From assembly GCA_018663625.1 (NCBI GenBank), contig JABJPX010000019.1:1-53064 (forward strand): a stretch of DNA of 53,064 bases, written 5' to 3'. The notes under the pieces are model-generated. The model was not told the DNA's origin and did no database searches. It saw nothing but the letters and a program-made list of their open reading frames with translations. Source of the stretch: Polaribacter sp. (lineage in GTDB: Bacteria > Bacteroidota > Bacteroidia > Flavobacteriales > Flavobacteriaceae). Positions 8,253 through 17,999 of the stretch are shown here, piece by piece. The position numbers were made by a program, and so were the translations under genes. Every line of letters starts with the position of its first letter. Position 1 is the first letter of the stretch.

Positions 8253-8260
8253 CAAAAATA
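8253..8260 (-). promoter_or_regulatory. -7 element of deoC (near-leaderless)
   Basis: The minus strand reads TATTTTTG, then four bases, then ATGAAGATG. Since TAnnTTTG sits about 5-7 bases before the start site of transcription, the mRNA would have practically no leader. Confidence 0.55.
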
Positions 8261-8280
8261 GTGAATAATGTATTTCAATA

Positions 8281-8320
8281 TAAAAAGAAACCCGATCTAA
8301 TTAGATCGGGTTTCTTTTTA
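8281..8320 (-). terminator. 40-base perfectly palindromic terminator of the first TonB-like gene
   Basis: Positions 8281-8300 and 8301-8320 are exact reverse complements, with core CCCGATCTAATTAGATCGGG and A/T-rich flanks. The minus strand ends in a T-run, terminating the gene that stops at 8318; the gene's TAA stop lies inside the outer stem. The symmetry lets it act on both strands. Confidence 0.8.
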
Positions 8321-9064
8321 TTCTACTTGAAAGGAAATGGGTAAGGTGTATTTTACTTTTACCGGTTTTCTTCTTTGTTTACCCGGTGTAAATTGAGGCA
8401 ACTTATTCAAAATTCTTTTTGATTCTTTTTCCAATTGTTTGTGAGGGGCTTTTACAAAAACTACTGTAATATCTCCGTGCTCGTCAATGATAAACTGAGA
8501 ATGTATTTTATGCTTCCCAGAATGGAGTCCTAATTCTTGCGCTAGTTCAGCATCAAAATTTTTTACAAAAAATCGAGCAATACTCTTTTCGAAACACTTC
8601 TTGTTGGCTTCTTTAGAGAGTCCTTCACAGCCTTTATAAATTGGCGCATCTTCTATTAATATACACGGTACAGGATCTGGTTCATCCACTTCAGAAGCTA
8701 CGATGAATTCAACGGAATCGATATCCAACACTAAAGGGTCTTCATCTATCAATTCGTCTGGAAAAGGCGTTTCTTCAACAGTGTTATTTCCTTTTGTAAG
8801 ATCGATCAGATCGATAAGCTTTGGCGTTGCTACTTTAATTTTTGGTTTAACAGGGACTTCTTTTTGAAAAACAACATTATGAAGATCTTCTGGAATGTAA
8901 ACTGTTTCTATTTCTCTGGGATCATCAATTGCATAATGTACTTGTTCGGATTCGTGCTCAAATATTATGTACACTACAAAAAGAACTAATACTAAGCCTA
9001 ACTGCATAAATATTGTAGAGAACTTTTCTAATTGTTTGGTTGGGTCTTTTTTTAGGTTTTTCAT
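8318..9064 (-). CDS. TonB-family energy transducer (paralogue 1)
   Basis: A 248-aa protein with a short cytoplasmic N-terminus, one signal-anchor helix (about 18-38, IFMQLGLVLVLFVVYIIFE), an acidic periplasmic linker (about 60-135) and a C-terminal TonB domain (about 165-248, ending PISFQVE) with FIIDEHGDITVV and KLPQFTPGKQRRK. TonB proteins carry proton-motive energy to outer membrane receptors. No exbB, exbD or receptor gene lies near. It resembles the next gene over its N-terminal helix and C-terminal domain, but its linker is not proline-rich. Confidence 0.85.
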   Translation of the reverse strand: MKNLKKDPTKQLEKFSTIFMQLGLVLVLFVVYIIFEHESEQVHYAIDDPREIETVYIPEDLHNVVFQKEVPVKPKIKVATPKLIDLIDLTKGNNTVEETPFPDELIDEDPLVLDIDSVEFIVASEVDEPDPVPCILIEDAPIYKGCEGLSKEANKKCFEKSIARFFVKNFDAELAQELGLHSGKHKIHSQFIIDEHGDITVVFVKAPHKQLEKESKRILNKLPQFTPGKQRRKPVKVKYTLPISFQVE

Positions 9065-9118
9065 AATTAGAGAATTTTAGATGATTTCACCTAGCCTAAA
9101 CCAAACAGCATGCCACAA

Positions 9119-9148
9119 AAAAAGCGCAACCAAATGGTTGCGCTTTTT
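9119..9148 (-). terminator. Terminator between the two TonB-like genes
   Basis: A GCGCAACCA/TGGTTGCGC stem (9124-9132 and 9135-9143), an AA loop and A/T flanks give a T-run on both strands. It follows the stop of paralogue 2 by 22 bases. Paralogue 1 must therefore have its own promoter between about 9065 and 9118, but I see no clear TAnnTTTG there. Confidence 0.8.
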
Positions 9149-9170
9149 AGAACGATCTTTTTTTTATTCT

Positions 9171-9890
9171 TTACTCTACTATTAAAGTAAATGGAATGCT
9201 ATATTTTACACCAACAGCTTTTCCTCTTTGTCTTCCTGGCTTCATTTTAGGCAACATTTTCATCACCTTCACAACCTCTTTTTTAATCTTCGGGTGTGGT
9301 GCTCTCGCTTGGATATTTACTACATTTCCGTTTCTATCAATTTTAAACCCAATAAAAACTTTTTTTCTCCCTGCATCCAATCCTAATTCGTTTGGAAGAT
9401 CCGCATCAAATTTTCTAGAAAAATGCTTTTGAACCATTTTACTAAAACATGATTTTAAAGCTGTTTTGTCCCCTTTACAACCTGGAAAAACAGGTACGTC
9501 TTCAATAATCATAAAACTTACGTCTTCGATTACTTCTTCCGACTCTTCTACCTCCTCAATTTCTTCAACGACAATTTCTTCAGTTTCATCGGTTTCTGTA
9601 CTCTCTATAACCGTTTCTTCTACTTCTTTTTCATCCTCTACAATTTCAATTTTTTCAGGTGCTGGTGGCGGTGGCGTTTTAGGTTTTATTTCCTCAATAC
9701 GCTCTGTAATAACCGTTTCTTCTTCCATCTCAGCATTCATATTTGCCAAACCAAACTCTCCAAGATCTTTCTCAAAAGTTTTGTGTTCTATAGCTGCATA
9801 GGTAACAAATAGTGCCAAAACGAGGCCTAGTTGCATGAAAATCTTACTGTAATTTTCTAAGTTAGATTTTGGATTTTTCTTAATTTCCAT
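9171..9890 (-). CDS. TonB-family energy transducer (paralogue 2)
   Basis: A 239-aa TonB-like protein: anchor helix (about 18-36, IFMQLGLVLALFVTYAAIE), a proline patch (TPPPPAPEK, about 72-80), then a very acidic Glu/Val-rich linker (about 83-125) and a C-terminal TonB domain (about 155-239) with FKIDRNGNVVNIQARAPHP and MLPKMKPGRQRGKAV. The proline and acidic linker fits spanning of the periplasm. It pairs with the downstream paralogue (tandem duplication), each with its own terminator. The VanZ-like gene upstream ends 67 bases before its start. Confidence 0.87.
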   Translation of the reverse strand: MEIKKNPKSNLENYSKIFMQLGLVLALFVTYAAIEHKTFEKDLGEFGLANMNAEMEEETVITERIEEIKPKTPPPPAPEKIEIVEDEKEVEETVIESTETDETEEIVVEEIEEVEESEEVIEDVSFMIIEDVPVFPGCKGDKTALKSCFSKMVQKHFSRKFDADLPNELGLDAGRKKVFIGFKIDRNGNVVNIQARAPHPKIKKEVVKVMKMLPKMKPGRQRGKAVGVKYSIPFTLIVE

Positions 9891-9957
9891 TGTAAAAGGT
9901 TTTAGTAGTCCGCTAATTTAATTAAATTATTGACTTATTTACAAGTCTTGGTGTTAA

Positions 9958-10329
9958 TTAAATGCTTTTTTTAAAAAAAAGGTTAAAAATCAGTAATGCA
10001 AGAAGCACCCCGACTGAATTTGCTAGAAAATCAAACAATTCTCCTGTTCTATATACCGTTAATGTCGTTTGTAATACTTCAATAAAAATGCCATAAAGTA
10101 AAGAACCAATTAGTACTTTGTATTTATATTTCGACTTTTTTAAAGCTAACAACCAACTAAAAGTGAGCGAAAAATAGGCAATAAGATGGTATAGTTTATC
10201 AATATTAGAGATCGCTATCTTCGGAAAATTATTTGTTTTAATAAGACTTAGATACGCAATACTAATTGTAATCGCAATTGCAATCCAAAGCGTACTAGCC
10301 TGCAATAAGTGTTTTATACGCTGCTGCAT
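9958..10329 (-). CDS. VanZ-like family membrane protein
   Basis: A 123-aa membrane protein with four predicted helices (about 13-30, 45-63, 71-88 and 97-118) and the VanZ-like pattern [17 protein letters not shown] and GILIEVLQ-type segment (here [11 protein letters not shown]). The function of the family is not established beyond VanZ of teicoplanin resistance; this short form next to gcvH and sprA is common in Flavobacteriia. Its ATG at 10329 lies 35 bases inside the end of gcvH, an unusually long overlap. Confidence 0.8.
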   Translation of the reverse strand: MQQRIKHLLQASTLWIAIAITISIAYLSLIKTNNFPKIAISNIDKLYHLIAYFSLTFSWLLALKKSKYKYKVLIGSLLYGIFIEVLQTTLTVYRTGELFDFLANSVGVLLALLIFNLFFKKSI

Positions 10330-10675
10330 CTAGTAAAGCTTCTATTTGAGAATCATCTGAAATGGTAATTTTAATCATCCATCCCTCTCCATAAGGGTCT
10401 GTATTTACCAATTCTGGAGCATCTTCCAATGCTTCATTAAATTCAATTACTTCTCCCGATAAGGGCATGAATAAATCAGAAACTGTTTTTACCGCCTCTA
10501 CAGAACCGAATACGTCTCCTTCTTCTACGGTGTCGTCTAAGGTATCTACATCTACATAAACAATATCTCCTAACTCTCCTTGTGCAAAATCAGTAACTCC
10601 TACAATTGCAGTGTTACCTTCAATTTTAATCCACTCGTGGTCTTTTGTGTATTTTAATTCTGATGGGATATTCAT
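10295..10675 (-). CDS. gcvH: Glycine cleavage system H protein
   Basis: A 126-aa lipoyl carrier protein of the glycine cleavage complex, which shuttles the methylamine group between the P, T and L proteins. The lipoylation lysine is K63 in [19 protein letters not shown]; the rest ([25 protein letters not shown]) is typical and the length normal. It lies 27 bases after sprA and is probably in the sprA transcript. gcvP and gcvT are not in the window. Confidence 0.95.
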   Translation of the reverse strand: MNIPSELKYTKDHEWIKIEGNTAIVGVTDFAQGELGDIVYVDVDTLDDTVEEGDVFGSVEAVKTVSDLFMPLSGEVIEFNEALEDAPELVNTDPYGEGWMIKITISDDSQIEALLDAAAYKTLIAG

Positions 10676-10702
10676 GATCTTTTATATTATATAATGATTT
10701 TT

Positions 10703-13700
10703 TTAATTGCCTCCTAAATTGTAAATAATATTGAATCCTCCATTAATTGCCTGTCTTGGGAATGTCGTAGAAATCGCATATTTTGACGTTTGATGATTGT
10801 AATAAAACGACGCGGTAAAATTACTATTTAATCTATAATCTGCCGTAAATTTTAACGAAAATAATCGTTGACCTCCACTAATTTGATTATTGTCGATATC
10901 TACCGATCTAATTTGAGTTAAATTATCTCTTAAAGAGAGATCTGCTCTCAGGTTAATATCTCCTTTCAGCGTTTCTTTTTTTCCAGTAAATCGAGTACTG
11001 AATTTCACATCTTTTAAAACATATCCCATTCCTAAAACATATTCTGTTCCCCTAATATCTGTCAAGGTACTATTATTGAAATTCATCGTTAAGGTTCGAT
11101 CTCTTTTTACTTCACCTCTTAATGAAAAAGAATTTTTCATTTTCATATCTACTTTTACCAATGGAGAAAACTCATCGAGCAAAGTAACTGTAGAGACTAG
11201 TAATTCGGGCTCGTAATTTGCTGCGGCATTAAAATTTGGATTGGCAAGATCATCACTAAACTGAAGGTTGTTTGTAAAACTAGAGACCGTATACGAGGAA
11301 CGGTACCCATGTGATATTACAAAAGTGCTAAAGTTTTTCTTAAACCATTTTCGCTTCATGAAGCCGTTATAACGCAAAGTCCAATTGGGTATTGGAATAT
11401 CTCTAAACAGGCCTGTACTAATTTTCTCTGGATCACGCCCCGAATACGCAGCCATAAAGGCGGGCAATAGTACTTGTTGACTTGTTGCTCCAAAACCAGC
11501 AACTGGTAAACCGCTTTCGGTAGACAATCTATTGGCAATGGTACTTCGATACGCTTTCATTTTCTGAAACAACGCGTCTCCATCAGAAAAAGAGGTGCCA
11601 ATCATGGCGTAACTGGTACTAAAGTTCCCGTTTTCAAATGCGGCAGCTTTGGTATCTATAATTCCAAAAAAATTGTCTGGATTGCTACTATCTGCAATCA
11701 CATCTAATTGTTGTTGCAAATCTCTTGTTTGAATTTTATTTCCAATCACATCGATGTTTAAATCTTTAAACGGTTTTAATGTAAAAGAATAGTCTAATTT
11801 ATTGTAGTGTGTTTTGCGATAGGTTTTATTAAAATAGGCGCTTTCATCAATGTCTGGTGTCGTAGGGTCATCTTCTAAGGCTCTTGGGTCTATCAACCAA
11901 CCATTCATTAAGGCTTTATTTCGAATATCTACTTGACTCCCGAAAGCAAAGGAAGTGGGTGCTCCTCCTAAGAAACCAACGGTTTCATCGAAACCAGGCA
12001 ATAGCTGTCCATTGTTTTCAGAATAACTGATTTTCCCTTGTTTTACAGAAGTAACTATATCAAAAGCCCCTTTTAACAGTCGCTTTCCTAACGGTAATTT
12101 TTTATTTTTGTTTCGTCGAATAGGCGCTACTAATTTACCAGATCGTTTGAGCGCTCTATTTCTTTTTCGTTGTGCTTTCGTGAGTAAAAACCTTTCGAAA
12201 TTTAATTTTTTATACAATTTCTCAAAAGCAAAAGTCGTGTTCATATTATGAGTGTTTGCATTCTGAATGACATTTCCAATTCGATCATTGATCAAGTTGT
12301 CTTGGGAGGTAACTTGCCAATCAAAATCTGCAGTATATGCATAGTCCGCTTTCATAAAGTCTAAAAAAGGGATTTTATCAATGGGCATTCGATAAGTACC
12401 GTTTAACTTTTGATGGTATTGATTGGGTCTTCCTGTATTAAAAAAGTTATCAAAAACGACCAAATCTTCTCCAGATCCAAAAGCATCATAAATATTACTA
12501 TTGGTAGCATTAAAGTTTACTTGAATCGATTTTGTCAAATCAAAAGCAACTGCATAATCCCAATCAAATAGAAATCTACGTTGTTTTAATTCTGGTTGTG
12601 CAGACAAACCATCTACTAAATTTCGAGATTCCTGCGCACTAAATTGTCTGTTTATACGAGAGTTAATAGCGAGAGTTTTTGGAATTGGGTTGAAATTTAA
12701 ATCCTTAAACAATTGCCAATACTTTCCTTTTAAAGAATCTAGATTTTTAAAAGGGGCAATACCTTTTGATTCAAAACTAAAATTATAGGCCGCAGAAGCA
12801 TTTACATTTTCGTTTACATATTTTTTAATATTGTAATCTCTGTGGAATTCTTTGTTGTGTGCATAGGAAACAGAAATATTTTCTACATCGTAAAACTGTG
12901 GTTTTTTTGATGACCCTGGATTTCTATTCTTTTTTACATTATTAAAACTAATACTAGTCCGTTTGGTATAATCTCTAGAAAACGCACTATTTGGGTTTTC
13001 GGCGATGGCGTCTACCAATTCCACATCTTGATATTGTGGATCAAATTTTGGATCGATAAATTGTTCGCCAATACTGTAACTCATTGGCAATTGAATCCCC
13101 CATTTCTTGGGAGTTAAAACGCTTCCTAAATTAACAGTAGTTGAAAAGTTATATTCTTTTGTTTCGTTTAAACTTCGTTGTCCTATTCTATCTTCTACAT
13201 TTCCAAAACCAATAGTTTGCATGCTTCCAGACAAAGAAACATTGGCAACATCTGCAAAATTTGCATCGGCATTTACTACAGCTGCCCAACCGCCTTTGTT
13301 ATCAAAACCTGCGGAGCGCAGTTCGTTGAACCAAATTTTAGCACTTTTAGGCAACGGTGCATTGTTCTTTAACCCAAGCATCACAGTTCTTACTTGTGCC
13401 AATGTTGGATTTCCTTTTACACTTACTTTAATGGGTTCTTCTGTTTCAGGAGTGTAAAGTTCATTAATTGTTGCATTTGCAGCATCTCGTTCTAATTTAA
13501 CGGCTCCAAAACGCTTTAAAAGTATCTCTAAATTATTTTCTTCAGGCCAAATATCGACCGCAGCAGTGGCATTATTTTCTGTTACTATTAATGGAATTTC
13601 AACTTGATAAAAATTATCATTTAAATCTGTTCCCAATCTTATAACGGCAGACATATCTCCTTCATCAATCGCACCTACTGTTTTAATTTCCTCTAAGTGC

Positions 13701-16700
13701 ATAAACATTTTAAGCTCTTTAAAACGTCTTAAATCGATGCTTATGTTTTTATAGATGGCTCTAATTTTGTCGGTCTCTAAATTCAAAACCCTTAAGGTAA
13801 CCGATTGCTCATTTTGCTGCTGTACTGTTGTGCTTCCTTGTAAATTTTCTCTAACAATTCCTGGAGGCAATACATAGCTGCCTTCATTTTGTTCGATGCT
13901 TATAACGCCTACTTCAAAATTGTTCAATTCTGTTTGATCTAATTCTCGGTCTGGATTAATATTTGGGTCTAAGGTTCTAACATAACGTCTCCAATCGCCA
14001 CGCACTAAATCCAACTCTCCAAAACGCAAAACAACGGGCATTTTAAATCCTGAAAGAAACATTCTCATAAAACGAATGCTGTTAAAATCTGAAATTCCAT
14101 TAATCGGTGTTCCACTTCGAACAGGTACTCTAAATTGATACCATTTTGTTTGTTGAGAATTTCCGTTCTCTAGCGTAATTGTTGTCGTTTTTTCATCCAC
14201 AATAAAATTTCTTCCAGCAACCAAATCGGCCTTATCCATAGAAATTTTATATTGATAGTAACTTTCGACCGTATTCATGGTTTGATCTCTGTTAATATCT
14301 TCGACATCTGGATAAGTCGTAGATGCCGTTGGATAGGATTCGGTAGATTGATTGATCGTAGGAGAATTCCCTTGGGTGTTGTTGAAGTTCTTATATCTTT
14401 TAATGATAGAAGCATCTTCATCGTTCAATTGACCCCCTCTAAAAAACTGGAAGTTATCGAAAGCAGGATCCGCTATAAAATAACTTGGCAAGCTTTCTTT
14501 AGGAATTTCTAGGTTTTCAGCTAATTTCGTTAACTCATCTGCATCATTCAACCCATCAAAACCTAAATCCTGATTTGCTCTAGCTGCATCCTCTTCACTA
14601 AACGCATAAATAATCGATTGGTTTGAGGGTACTTTCCCCCAAATTGTTGGGATGGTGTTTTGGTCTAATCCAGATTCTGGCAGTCCGTTCTCATACATTT
14701 TTCGACTGTCTTTATTTACATCTTCTGAGATGTTTCCAAGGTTTATATACAAATCTCCTACTTGATTTGCTGGGTCTTGTGCATCGACTCCAATTGGCAA
14801 ACCTTCCTCGTTTGTAATGGAATAGTTGTCATAGGGATCCATAATCCAAAACTGAATGTATTCTACATTGGCTTGGTCAAAATTATTGGTGGTTAAAGGG
14901 CGGGTAATTCCTGCCCAACGTGCTTCTGGATTGTTAAAAGTTCCGTCTGTATTTACATTGATGCCCGTATCAAAATTATAGGATCCTCTTTCGTTGGGGA
15001 AATAAGCCAAATCCAGGGTTCTTAACAAACTATTTTGGGTAATATCTAATTGCTGATTTGGGAATAATTCTCTATAATTAATTTGTCTGGTTTCAGCTCT
15101 CGATAGATCGTCTGCACCAATTCCGGATGGAGTATCTCCCAAGCCATAAAAAACTTGATCAATACTATACCAAGCTAATTTTGCTCTTTTAAAATTATAT
15201 TCAATGCTATTAAGACCTCCATTAAAAACATCGTTGGTGTTGTTTTTTGGAGTACTCGCCAAATACCATTGCAGGGGAGATAATAATGAAATTGGTATTT
15301 GAGATGCTTCAAAATCATCTATATAAGAAGTTGCTGATCCGGCTACGTCAATACCACTTGGAGTCCCCGGTAATAAATAGGCCATGTCTGCTCTCACCGA
15401 TAAATTAGAAGGAACATCGGTATCTACAAAAGGGAGTTTGTTTGCTAATTTTGTAAAGAAAGGTACCTCACCAGAATAGTCTACATTCAATCCCAACATC
15501 GTGTTACTTATCGGTTCCGATCCAAAGTTTACTTTTGGTGTTAAGGGTCTTTCTTCCACATTTAAAACCGTACCTCCCAATGTAAATTTATCTGAAAAAC
15601 GATGTTCTACATCAACTCCCATAAAAGTTTTCCGTTGCTGATTGAACACGGCATTGTTTTCTGTAGAAACACTAATAGGCACTCCAGATGCTTGCAATCC
15701 CGGATCTATAATTTGTACTTTTCCCGCTAAGTAATCCACCACAAAATCTACCCCTTCAAGCAATTGTCTTCCACCTGCAGTTACCTTTACAGAACCTCTA
15801 GGAACATTAAAAGCGCCTATTGGAATTCCGCCAGAATTCTCTGATTTAAAGTATCCTTTTAATAAGAATTTGTCTTTGTTCTGATAATTATTTTTTGCAT
15901 TTATTTTAGTGTCTAAATACAGTTCTTTAAAAACGTAATTGTCTTTGTCTTCTTGACTCGTTAGTTCCATCTCTAAATTTCCACCAAAAGGTTCTGGCTT
16001 TGGGAAAAAGATAAATCCATTTTGTGAATTTACAGTAATGCCTTCTACATAATCAAAATACCCATCGGCATCTCGAAATTGACTTTGATCTAATTGATCC
16101 AATCGCAATACTTGCAATAACGGCTTATTGGCGATGTCTGGGGTTTGTGCATTTTGAAGTGTGTTTGAAGGAATTCCGGTTGCGTCATCTCGATACTGAA
16201 CTTCAAAACGAAATCCGTCTTGCGACAAAGGAAAGGCGCCTAAAGCATATACGTTTTTCATCATCAATCTCCAAGTAGGAAATTGTTCTAAACCACCATT
16301 TCGATCGTCTCTTTTCGTAGTTAATATTTCACTTCTTAATAATTTTACGGCTAAATTATTAGGTGCTTGTATTCCATCGTTAGAAAATTCTCCAACTTTA
16401 AATGAATTTTGATTGATTGGAGCTCCTGCTGCATTGGTCACATTTCCTGCAACCGTGTATTCGTATGCAACAGCTAAAACTTCCCCATCATTCAATCTTC
16501 TATTTAAAGAAATAAATCCGAGTTGTGGATTGAGTGTATATTCGTTTGCTTGTAATTTTCTAGCATTTTGAAGTAAGGAGTAATCACTTCCTTCTTGCAT
16601 ATTGTAAGGACTACTTTGTAGGGTTGTATTTACCGTTCCCACATCTCTAATACCGCTCGACTGTGTTAACAAATCGCCAATCGTATTTGTGCTATTGGAA

Positions 16701-17995
16701 GGGATGTTTTGCAAAGAAACGAAAGGACTATCTGCATTTGGTGTAATGTCTGTAAAATTCACCAAATTCGATGTCCCTACTTCTCCAATATCTGCAAAGG
16801 CAACAATACTTCTAAAATCTTGGGTACTTGCATTTCTATTGGTAATCCAAACTTCTATTCTGGTAATGTTAATTTGACTGTTTATCAAAGGATATTGTTC
16901 CAATGACTTTGCATAATTATCTACAAAATATTGTGATAAGAAAAAGTGTCGGTCATTGTCATAATCTGTTGTTCTTAATTCGAAGGGTTGAATGGAGGCT
17001 CCTCCTTCTGATGTAACTGTTTTACTTTCAGAATTTTGCTGTGAAAAAACAGCCGTTATTTTGGTGTTTCCAAATTTTAAATCGGTTTTCACACCAAATA
17101 AACTTTGAGCGCCATTAATTAACGAATTCTTTATAGGCATCGAAATATTACCCGCTTCAAGTCCTTGTATAATGCCGTCTTCTGAAAAGTTTATTAAATC
17201 GTCTTTGTAACTGTTAACCTTATCCTTCAGGTTTCCAAGTCTTTTTTTAACACCGCCTAATTTATCATTAAAACTCCCTTGACTGTTTCCTGATCCTTGC
17301 GATTCATTTGAATTTTCCGAAGGGAGAAACTGAACTTTCACTAAGTTTTGAAAATCGAATGTAGATTGTGTATCATAGTTTGCTGAAAACTGCAATCGCG
17401 TTCCAATTTTCGCTTGCAAACTGACATTAATTTGTTGATCAAAATCAAAAGTAAGACTGCTCCTGTTTTCTTCTGAAATTTGTGGATTCTCTGTATTTTG
17501 ATAGATCACCCCTAACTTTAAATTTAAATTTCCAGTAGGAATTACCTCTACCTTTTTACTCCCAAAAATAGTTTCAAAGAATTTAGAATTTACATAATAG
17601 GCAGGTAGTAAGTTTTTTTGAGCAGCTACTGCGTCGTCAGTTCTCCCGTTCGCTGCAGTAATTTTCTCCTTAAAGTACACTAACATATCTCTTTTTAAGC
17701 GATATCTTTTGTATTGTTCGGGCGTTAAATAAATAGGAGTTCTTGTGTAATAATCTCCTATTTTCTCTAAAATCACATACTTGTTAAGGACCTTATCAAA
17801 AATAATTTCTTTTTCTGCTAAATAGTCTAGAAACAGGCCTCCTGTTTGGTTTTTCGTAAAGTTATAGGTTAAATCTAAGGTATCTTTTTCAACTTCTGGA
17901 GCATTGCTGCCTGCCATAAATTGTGAAAATGAAGAAGTGCTTGCCAACAAAGCAAACACAACGAACAAAAATATATTTTTTAGATACTTCTTCAA
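10703..17995 (-). CDS. sprA: SprA, type IX secretion outer membrane translocon / gliding motility protein
   Basis: A 2430-aa protein. SprA forms the very large outer membrane beta-barrel pore of the type IX secretion system, which exports CTD-bearing proteins and the gliding adhesins. A signal peptide (residues 1-25, ending SSFSQ) precedes a long beta-rich body; recognisable segments are GSVKVTAGGRQLLEGVDFVV, SYIDDFEASQIPISL and the C-terminal barrel strands ending GGFNIIYNLGGN. The start is TTG at 17995, four bases after the ruvA stop; the next in-frame ATG would remove the signal peptide. The gene is unbroken and of full length. The order maeB-ruvA-sprA-gcvH is a familiar Flavobacteriia arrangement. 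Confidence 0.95.
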   Translation of the reverse strand: MKKYLKNIFLFVVFALLASTSSFSQFMAGSNAPEVEKDTLDLTYNFTKNQTGGLFLDYLAEKEIIFDKVLNKYVILEKIGDYYTRTPIYLTPEQYKRYRLKRDMLVYFKEKITAANGRTDDAVAAQKNLLPAYYVNSKFFETIFGSKKVEVIPTGNLNLKLGVIYQNTENPQISEENRSSLTFDFDQQINVSLQAKIGTRLQFSANYDTQSTFDFQNLVKVQFLPSENSNESQGSGNSQGSFNDKLGGVKKRLGNLKDKVNSYKDDLINFSEDGIIQGLEAGNISMPIKNSLINGAQSLFGVKTDLKFGNTKITAVFSQQNSESKTVTSEGGASIQPFELRTTDYDNDRHFFLSQYFVDNYAKSLEQYPLINSQINITRIEVWITNRNASTQDFRSIVAFADIGEVGTSNLVNFTDITPNADSPFVSLQNIPSNSTNTIGDLLTQSSGIRDVGTVNTTLQSSPYNMQEGSDYSLLQNARKLQANEYTLNPQLGFISLNRRLNDGEVLAVAYEYTVAGNVTNAAGAPINQNSFKVGEFSNDGIQAPNNLAVKLLRSEILTTKRDDRNGGLEQFPTWRLMMKNVYALGAFPLSQDGFRFEVQYRDDATGIPSNTLQNAQTPDIANKPLLQVLRLDQLDQSQFRDADGYFDYVEGITVNSQNGFIFFPKPEPFGGNLEMELTSQEDKDNYVFKELYLDTKINAKNNYQNKDKFLLKGYFKSENSGGIPIGAFNVPRGSVKVTAGGRQLLEGVDFVVDYLAGKVQIIDPGLQASGVPISVSTENNAVFNQQRKTFMGVDVEHRFSDKFTLGGTVLNVEERPLTPKVNFGSEPISNTMLGLNVDYSGEVPFFTKLANKLPFVDTDVPSNLSVRADMAYLLPGTPSGIDVAGSATSYIDDFEASQIPISLLSPLQWYLASTPKNNTNDVFNGGLNSIEYNFKRAKLAWYSIDQVFYGLGDTPSGIGADDLSRAETRQINYRELFPNQQLDITQNSLLRTLDLAYFPNERGSYNFDTGINVNTDGTFNNPEARWAGITRPLTTNNFDQANVEYIQFWIMDPYDNYSITNEEGLPIGVDAQDPANQVGDLYINLGNISEDVNKDSRKMYENGLPESGLDQNTIPTIWGKVPSNQSIIYAFSEEDAARANQDLGFDGLNDADELTKLAENLEIPKESLPSYFIADPAFDNFQFFRGGQLNDEDASIIKRYKNFNNTQGNSPTINQSTESYPTASTTYPDVEDINRDQTMNTVESYYQYKISMDKADLVAGRNFIVDEKTTTITLENGNSQQTKWYQFRVPVRSGTPINGISDFNSIRFMRMFLSGFKMPVVLRFGELDLVRGDWRRYVRTLDPNINPDRELDQTELNNFEVGVISIEQNEGSYVLPPGIVRENLQGSTTVQQQNEQSVTLRVLNLETDKIRAIYKNISIDLRRFKELKMFMHLEEIKTVGAIDEGDMSAVIRLGTDLNDNFYQVEIPLIVTENNATAAVDIWPEENNLEILLKRFGAVKLERDAANATINELYTPETEEPIKVSVKGNPTLAQVRTVMLGLKNNAPLPKSAKIWFNELRSAGFDNKGGWAAVVNADANFADVANVSLSGSMQTIGFGNVEDRIGQRSLNETKEYNFSTTVNLGSVLTPKKWGIQLPMSYSIGEQFIDPKFDPQYQDVELVDAIAENPNSAFSRDYTKRTSISFNNVKKNRNPGSSKKPQFYDVENISVSYAHNKEFHRDYNIKKYVNENVNASAAYNFSFESKGIAPFKNLDSLKGKYWQLFKDLNFNPIPKTLAINSRINRQFSAQESRNLVDGLSAQPELKQRRFLFDWDYAVAFDLTKSIQVNFNATNSNIYDAFGSGEDLVVFDNFFNTGRPNQYHQKLNGTYRMPIDKIPFLDFMKADYAYTADFDWQVTSQDNLINDRIGNVIQNANTHNMNTTFAFEKLYKKLNFERFLLTKAQRKRNRALKRSGKLVAPIRRNKNKKLPLGKRLLKGAFDIVTSVKQGKISYSENNGQLLPGFDETVGFLGGAPTSFAFGSQVDIRNKALMNGWLIDPRALEDDPTTPDIDESAYFNKTYRKTHYNKLDYSFTLKPFKDLNIDVIGNKIQTRDLQQQLDVIADSSNPDNFFGIIDTKAAAFENGNFSTSYAMIGTSFSDGDALFQKMKAYRSTIANRLSTESGLPVAGFGATSQQVLLPAFMAAYSGRDPEKISTGLFRDIPIPNWTLRYNGFMKRKWFKKNFSTFVISHGYRSSYTVSSFTNNLQFSDDLANPNFNAAANYEPELLVSTVTLLDEFSPLVKVDMKMKNSFSLRGEVKRDRTLTMNFNNSTLTDIRGTEYVLGMGYVLKDVKFSTRFTGKKETLKGDINLRADLSLRDNLTQIRSVDIDNNQISGGQRLFSLKFTADYRLNSNFTASFYYNHQTSKYAISTTFPRQAINGGFNIIYNLGGN

Positions 17996-17999
17996 GGGT

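Noticed and set aside
9466..9801. 111-codon plus-strand frame full of Ser, Ile and Val
   Set aside because: It mirrors the Glu-rich codons of the TonB linker (GAA/GAG read backwards as TTC/CTC and shifted); low complexity, no start context.
13107..13457. 116-codon plus-strand frame within sprA
   Set aside because: Antisense to a continuous 2430-codon gene with strong family match; no promoter or family signal.
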